In this document: one piece after another, positions 57,588-64,000 of the stretch | How positions within the stretch are numbered: position 1 is the first letter of the stretch | Layout: each line of letters begins with the position of its first letter | Origin: Hibiscus mutabilis | Taxonomy: Eukaryota > Streptophyta > Magnoliopsida > Malvales > Malvaceae | Length of the DNA: 64,000 bases | Assembly: GCA_019671005.1 (NCBI GenBank) | Contig: CM033721.1 | Coordinates: forward strand, 50,262,864-50,326,863 | Direction: 5' to 3' | Program-made: the position numbers and the translations under genes | The notes under the pieces: model-generated | The model's input: only the letters and a program-made list of their open reading frames with translations | Databases searched by the model: none | What the model was told of the DNA's origin: nothing

Positions 57588-58689
57588 TGTAATACCCTAA
57601 ACTATAGCCTAGAAGTTTTGGGACTAGTAACTTGATTTGCTAGTTCAATTGAATTTAATCCTAAGCTAATTAGGATGAGTAAGGACCTAAATGAAAGAAA
57701 TTGAAAGAATGGTGACCCAATTAAGAAGACTAAACTGAATTAAATAAGAATGTTAAATCTTGCATGCTAAAATTCTTAGTTCCTTAAATGCCCTTGATTA
57801 ATCCTATAGTTGATGACTAATTAAGGACAAAATAGTAACTTCCTAAATGCACTAAGTTATATCATCTTCTTCAATTTTCTTACTAGCTGGATTGAGAGAA
57901 GAGAAATATGAGAGAGACTTTGATAGAAAACTCCATTGAAAGGAAAATTGGAGCTTGCATGCTAGGGATTTTACTTGATAATCAAGCTAGGAAGGTAAAA
58001 TCTTGGTTATTCCCTTCTTGATTCAAGTAGTTATTGTGTATAAACTATAAATGCATGTATGTTAGATGAGAAGGTAGAAGAGTATATTTGTGAATTGAGT
58101 CTAGATCAAAGTTTGATAGGTTGGTAAATTGAAAGTGAACATGTAAGCATGCATGAGAACTATAGCTAACATGAACCTTAGATTTGGGGTATGGCTCGAA
58201 TGGCATATAAAGTGAAACCTAGATTTAATTGAATGAAATACTTGCTGCAAAAACATGAATAGGAAATGAATTGGATCATTGGACAATTATAAATAGTGTC
58301 TAATTGCTGAAAATGGAACTAGTAATGAAACTAGTCACCTAAATTGCTTGATTGGCTAACAGGGACTGTTTTGAATAAACCTGTGAATTCGGGATTGAAT
58401 TGAATAAAATGAATGGATGTAAAATAAGATAAAAACAGGGGAGGGGTCAAAATGAATACTGGTTAACTAGGATTGCTTGAATTGTAGTTAAATGAATGGT
58501 CTTATAGTGTAATTGGCAGAATTAGTGAAATATGGACTGTTCTGGAAAAACTGTTAAATTGAGGACTTAATTGGACGATTTAAGGACCAATATTAACTTG
58601 TGAAAACAATGGAAAAACAGGGGAAACTAAGGTAAAAAGGGCTGAATTGAACATGTAAGGGTCTTAGGCTAATTAGCTTACTAAAGTGG

Positions 58690-58920
58690 ACCTAAGTGTA
58701 ATCTGGGCAGTTTTGAAACTGTAAAATGACCCGACTTTAACTAAAAAACTGTATTGATGTAGAAGGTCTAAAAATATGAACCATATATGGATGGATAGAT
58801 AATTAAGTTATCTTTCCAACGGTATAAACGGATTTAAATTCCGACGTGTATATTAAAAGATATAGACAATTTAGTGAAGGGTGTACAAACTGCCAGAAAA
58901 CAGTTTTGGTGTTTGTAATA
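58690..58920 (+). repeat. Internal diverged duplication in the 5.7-kb LTR (first copy)
   Basis: AACTAAAAAACTGTATT, then GGTCTAAA, then a TTTCCAACGGTATAAAC block; a diverged second copy lies at about 61600-61800. Confidence 0.55.
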
Positions 58921-59052
58921 GCATGTATACTTGAAATGGAATGCATGTGTGAATTGAGTTTGATATTGGTTCTAATACATGCTTACATTATTTGAATACT
59001 AGATTAAGAAAATGATAGAAAGGATGGATAAGTATCGGGATATGAATGAGGA

Positions 59053-59096
59053 TTCGGGTATCCCGTAACTTCGGGTATCCCGTAACTTCGGGATAC
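59053..59096. repeat. 17-bp tandem hairpin repeat
   Basis: TTCGGGTATCCCGTAAC at 59053-59069 and 59070-59086, then TTCGGGATAC. Each contains the palindrome CGGG-TAT-CCCG. Confidence 0.9.
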
Positions 59097-60022
59097 AAGC
59101 TGAGTGTAGCTTTACTTAGGGTTATGACTTAGGTCCTAACCAATTACATTTGTTACCTTGTTGATATGGAATTGTCATGAAATGAACCTAAATTCTATTC
59201 GGTAAATGTATAAGGGAAGAATGCTTAAATGGAAATTGGATTAATGAGATATGCTTGATGTAATTCTGGCCATGCAAATGAACTATGTGACCATTGTTTG
59301 AATTTACTTGAATTCTTGAATGCTTTATTTGAATGCTTCTTGATATGTCTAGGATAAACATGCTTGATAACCTAAAACATGAATATATGTACTTGACAAT
59401 ACCAGAATGATACATATCACTTGAGCTAAGGCTCTAATTAACTTAAGGGCGATCATAACCTTGAAGAATAAGGCTTGAACTTGAATGTATTTGACTATTA
59501 AATACTTAAACTTGGATAAGCTTGATACTTAAGTGATTGTGATTTAAACATTTGATTGACTACATGACTTTGCTTGATAGCTAATGGACATTTAAATTGA
59601 ATATACACTTGGAACTATTGAATGTTGGATATGTAAAGAACTTGATACTAAAGCTAGACTATGAAACAGATGCTTAATAAGACCATTCAAATACTATATG
59701 AATGGTTAAGAAAAATTCTTGCTTGATACCTAATGAAAATGAATGAAACGTGCTACCTTGTCTTGAATGGCTTGTTCGAATTGCTTAAAGGTTTGAGTGA
59801 CTTTACTTGATGCTTGAAATTCTTGTTCACTTGTAAAATGAACTAAGGTTCACATGGCTTAAAGGCTTAAAATGAATTTGATCTTGAATTGCTTGATGCT
59901 TAAAAACTTGATGTGTGATTGCTTGATAATAAAAGATTCAATAAGTCCTTGGTTGCTAGTCGGTTTTAGGTAGAATGGCACGCCTTAGAGTCTAGAGCTC
60001 GACTTAATACGATAACATGTTT

Positions 60023-60135
60023 GGTACTTTGTGTACCCTAATACGTGGTGTAACAGACACCTTATTGTTTAGGTACTTTGTGTACCCTAATACGTGGTGT
60101 AGCAGACACCTTCTTGTTTAGGTACCTTGTGTACC
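60023..60135. repeat. 49-bp tandem repeat, 2.3 copies
   Basis: It begins GGTACTTTGTGTACCCTAAT at 60023 and 60072 and partially at 60121. The start contains the inverted pair GGTAC/GTACC. Confidence 0.9.
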
Positions 60136-61599
60136 AACTTAATATGATAACATGCTAGCTACTTTTTGTACCCACTTGAGACTCGATTACCTTGTCCTAC
60201 TATCTACCAAAGCAAAACAAGACTAATAAACTTGCAATAAGACATGTTAACATGATTAATGAATGAGCAAACTTGACACTTGCAAATGAACTTGTAATGT
60301 AATGAAATTACATGAATAAAATGATGTACATGCTATCTTGAATTGCTCATTACTTGAAGGATAAATCATAAGTTGAAAGATCCTATTCGAATTGGATTTG
60401 GTGATCTCTATGCTTGATTTGCTTGATATGTTTGATTCTTGACAAAAAATTGCTTGCTAGATCACCTAATACTTGTAAATGGCTACTTGCTTGAATTGTA
60501 CAATATAATTTCTTGAAATTAATCCTTGATTTCATGAGCTTGCCCATTCGAAAGTTGCTAGATGAACTAACTAGGACTTGTCTTTGCTTGATTAGGCTTA
60601 ACATTGTTAAACTTGATTAAAATGAACAAAACTTGATAATAAGATTGAAATGAGCTAAGCTACACTTGATTGAAATATGTGTGCTCTTGTTTCTTGATAA
60701 GGAAATTGTAAAGAATTCATATGAATGATTTGATGAGCTTGTCACCCTAAGAATACTTGTAAAATTGAATAATCGAACATGGAAATAAGAGCTCCTAATC
60801 GAATTGGGAACATGTGATTGTTTGATAGATATTGCTTAATGCTTGTAGTTATAATCATTGCTTGATTGGTGAGATGAATGACCTTGAATTGGTTTGCTTG
60901 GTTCGTGAGATTGATTTAATTCTTGTTTAGAAATGGAATCGTATCTATAAGTCTACTTAATTGAATAGAGTTAAGAGTCTAAGTAATTGGACTAAATCTA
61001 AAGGAATTAAATGTAGAATGGTGCTATATAAGATAAGTTTACCTTGTTGTTGTTCGAATAGGACTAGAGTCCTAAATTGCTTGTCTAGCACAACCTAACA
61101 TGAATTAGAAGTTTAGATTTAATATAAGGGATTATTAACGCTAGTTTAATGAATTAAAATGAGCCATAACTACATGGAATTGAATTGGCTAAGACTAGAT
61201 GATGGACTGCCCAAATAGTGAATTAAGGAAATGTTGTTGATCAAATGGATTAATTCGAACATAGTACTACAATGACCTATTTTAATCCCATTAATAGGTA
61301 AATTGGACTGACCTATACTAGTAGGAATATGTGTATATGTTGAATAATAATGCTAAAAGCATGGTCTAGGTAAATAATGAAGCTAAAATCAAGCATAGTG
61401 AAATCTGCCCAGAAAACTCTGTTCTGGGCAGCACTTCGAAAAATCACCATAATTCGTGTAAGTCGAACTAAGGGCTGAAATTTATATGGATTGAACCTTA
61501 ATATGTCTATTTTTATTAGGAGAAAACAGAAATGAATTCTGATTTGTGAGTTGGAATCTGGAAATGAAAGCCCCTGGACAGTGCAAACTGTCCATAAAT

Positions 61600-61800
61600 G
61601 CAATTGCCCTGTCTTGGAACTAAAAACTGTATTAGTTGGAAAGACATTAAAATGAAAGGTCTAAACGGTTGTAAAAAGGGTTATAAGCTTTCAAACGGTG
61701 TAAACTAATTGAAATTTTGACATACGGAATGAAAATTATGTATGTTTAAGTAAACAGTGCACAAGCTGTCTGGCAGTAGTAGTCTAGGTGATTTGGATAG
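61600..61800 (+). repeat. Internal diverged duplication in the 5.7-kb LTR (second copy)
   Basis: It shares AACTAAAAACTGTATTAG, GGTCTAAACGG and TTTCAAACGGTGTAAAC in the same order as 58690-58920. Confidence 0.55.
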
Positions 61801-63296
61801 TTTTGTAAACTGTATTGTAAACAGTTTGGACAGTTTTGGTTACTGTCCTAAATGAACTCTTGACCTTGAATAGTGAATCACCTTAGATAATTCTACTCGA
61901 AACCAAGACAAGAGCTAACTAATATAGAATACTAGGCTTAACCAAATAGTCTAGTAAGTTTACATGCTATGAAGTAAAAGAAATGGATTGAATGATGTAT
62001 AGAAGTAAAAGGTCAATTAAGACACTTGATAAATGGAAGATTAAGACTACTTTTTTCTCGAAAGATAAGTTAAAGCATAAATGAATCTAAATTAAATAGG
62101 AAGGTTTGATTGTCTAGTTTGGTGGCCTAAATCGAATGAAATGATTGAACACTTGATTGGTGTCTAGTTTTTGAATATGAGATGCTTGTTGAATGTGTAC
62201 GGTAAACCCTTGAATTGAACCCCTTGATCATTGTGTGATTGTATACTCAATTGATGATTGAACTCTAACTTATGCTTCAAACTAACTTGATTAAAACTTG
62301 ATTAAGTGGTAATTGAATTAATGACCCTAAACTTGATAAGGTACTAGTTCTAGATACTACCTCACTAAGTACATTATGTACTTATCACTCTTGTTTGCAT
62401 TCATCCCAAACCTCAGGTTAAAGTTATTCCAAATTATACCTTGACCTTGAAGCTATCTTTCTTGGAACCAAAGCGAGATATTCGAAGCTTGAAGTATGGT
62501 TTGTAGCTATATTGAATTCTCCTAGTTGGCGGCACGTAGGTAGATTTGGACTTGTTCATATGCATCATGTTTTGTTAAAAGATTGTATATATGTATTTGC
62601 TTTTGTCTTAATGAACTTGGTATGTAAATATAAGGTTTTCTTGAGATTCGAATATACCATGGGATGATTAAAATGGAATTGCTTGAAGCTTGTGATTCTC
62701 TATGATAATATATGCTTGAATTGCTTGAATGGATATATGATTGAATTGTATGTAAATGATCCCTCGATGTTATGCTTCTTGAACCATTCGAATTGGCTAT
62801 GATTTGTATGATTGCTTATGCGATTCTTAGGTTCATGTATGCTAGTATTTTCAAGTCATGTAAGAACGGATATAAGAGAATGCTACGTTAGATTGTTAGA
62901 CTATGATAGGAATTCATATATAAATTAATCTAAATAGACAAGACCTAGTAACTATACTTGCTTGGTTTTGAATTCATCTTGTGCTGCGCTTATACACTAA
63001 ATGAAAATGAAATTAATTTGCCATGTTTGTTATTTGTAGTTCGAATGCCTTACTTGTCACTTGAATTGTAAATGGTAACAAGCATGAATGGGAAATACTT
63101 GTGTTTAAATCAGATCGGTGACCTAAAATGAATGTAAACTTAATCAAGATTGATCACAATAATATCCTGTTAGATGAGTAACTCATTTATTATAGATGAG
63201 TTCTAGGTGAAAAGAAAAAATTTAATTGACCCTAATTTCTTGATTGTCTTCTTGTCGTAATGCTCCTGACTCCTAACCCGAGTTAGGGAAGTTACA

Positions 63297-64000
63297 CTGA
63301 GCATCTCTTTGTATTATAGTCCAATAAAAACCTTGTTTTATGGCTTTCTACACCAACGCATGTGAGTCGGGATGATATCATTCTATTCCCTCATACATTT
63401 CCCTCAATACATAGTTGGCTTCCTCGGGTCATAAACACCGCAATAAGTGTTGTGTGAAGCCTCTCTTGCACATGATATCATCAACGAGGGTATACTAGGT
63501 CGTCCTCTACATCATCTTTTCTTGCTAGGTCTTGTCTTTAGGCAATCCCCTGCTTTGATATATGCAGCAATCAGCATCATCCAGGTGTTGCCTGCACCAA
63601 GTGGCATACTTGATGCTCATTTACAGACATGGGGCTCTCTCGGTATTCCATTAAGAATATGTCTTGTCTCTGGATTTCTAGTGTTGCCGCTAGTCTTGCT
63701 AAGGCACCTGCCCTGGCATTGTCCCTTCTAGGGACCTACAATATGGAATAATGAGTGAACTTTGCTAGAAATTCTTTCACTCTCCAATGGTACTTGAGTA
63801 GTATTTCATCATGGGCCTCATACTCGCTAAATATTTCATTTGCCACAGATGCACCTGAAAGTAGTGGCAAAGTCTCAAGGCTGACGTGGCCAAAGCAAAC
63901 ACTAACTTTTTCTCTCTACTTTACCTTTTTCCATCGGTTGAAGGACCATATTGACATAGTATACTAGCCCCTGGATTGTTTCTTCTTGTTGAACTAAAAC
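63297..64000 (-). pseudogene. pol: Archaeal-type RNase H region of the minus-strand Tat-type element
   Basis: Read from the right edge leftward, the minus strand gives EYEAHDEILLKYHWRVKEF (about 63830-63775), then VPRRDNARAGALAKLAATL (about 63725-63670). This is the end of the aRNH domain, where the family has ADAL(S/A)KLA; here the catalytic Asp is Gly. To the left comes the broken linker towards integrase, which continues beyond the solo LTR at 57587. The element runs out of the window on the right. Plus-strand frames at 63447-63967 are shadows. Confidence 0.7.

Larger units (their letters stand above)
57583..63301 (+). mobile_element. 5.7-kb solo LTR with target duplication CTGAG
   Basis: The LTR is 57588-63296, from TGTAATACCC to GGGAAGTTACA, flanked on both sides by CTGAG (57583-57587, 63297-63301). 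It interrupts Tat-type integrase coding sequence. Orientation is set by the TGTAATACCC start and by a CCTCACTAAGTA ... CTCAGGTTAA block at about 62360-62425, which matches a block at the same relative place in element B's LTR (18504-18555). No coding region, PBS or second LTR is found inside. The bulk is diffuse CTTGAT/CTTGAATG-word sequence. Confidence 0.85.

Noticed and set aside
1..64000. CRISPR array, bacterial operon, riboswitch, rRNA or tRNA gene
   Set aside because: The direct repeats found are tandem satellites or LTR repeats without unique equal-length spacers. I saw no rRNA-like sequence or cloverleaf with A/B boxes. The TGGCGACTCC and TGGCACCG words are tRNA-complementary primer sites, not tRNA genes.

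Overview
This is nuclear DNA from a flowering plant, in a gene-poor stretch made almost entirely of transposable elements nested in one another. I find no intact host gene. All retrotransposon reading frames are broken by stops and frameshifts, so the elements are old. The organism is probably in or near the mallow family (Malvaceae, e.g. Gossypium). I infer this because the extra ORF upstream of gag in the first element resembles the DUF7745-type ORF that I know mostly from cotton-like genomes. That is recollection, not a search.

Left part (1-20599), plus strand. Element A is a Ty3/gypsy element of the Tat/Ogre-type lineage. It carries an extra coiled-coil ORF, gag, protease, a G-patch-like stretch, an intron-like gap, RT, two RNase H domains and integrase, then a 34/68-bp tandem array and a 3' LTR (11706 to about 14008). 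Its left end lies outside the window. It sits inside the RT of element B, a Tekay/Del-type chromovirus (about 14010-19293, 3' LTR 16850-19293). Element B in turn sits inside the integrase of a third chromovirus, C (19294-19935), so three levels of nesting are visible. Two further LTR pieces, one of them inverted, end this block at 20599.

Middle (20600-31518). This is AT-rich DNA with a non-autonomous Mutator-like element (20782-22101, long terminal inverted repeats, 9-bp target duplication), a telomere-like palindromic tract, and a 5'-truncated LINE remnant with its RNase H domain and A-rich tail. Then come a gypsy-type transposase-like fragment and a minus-strand LTR (27144 to about 30177). 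The LTR of a second Tat-type element, D, follows (30178-31518).

Element D (31519 to about 39940), plus strand. It has a clear primer-binding site and scrambled ORF1 and gag pieces, and no recognisable pol. It has a long 3' region with structured repeats, ending in a 44-bp tandem array. It looks like a large non-autonomous derivative.

Right part (39950-64000). The 3' end and LTR of a plus-strand Athila-type element (LTR 41420-42982) abut a minus-strand chromovirus fragment (42983-44290). A minus-strand Athila-type element follows (about 44330-56646), with an envelope-position ORF, integrase, RNase H, RT, protease, gag, a tRNA-Asp-type PBS and a 5' LTR. It is split by a chromovirus solo LTR (48310-51070, TSD AGCAC). 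The right edge is a minus-strand Tat-type element interrupted by a 5.7-kb solo LTR (57588-63296, TSD CTGAG).

The most interesting signals are non-coding. They are a positionally conserved cluster of near-palindromic GTATCGATACGG-like boxes in three diverged LTRs; intron-like segments in two pol regions; tandem arrays at the same place in two Tat elements; repeated stem-loop modules in retroelement 3' regions; and a templated-filler deletion scar in element B.
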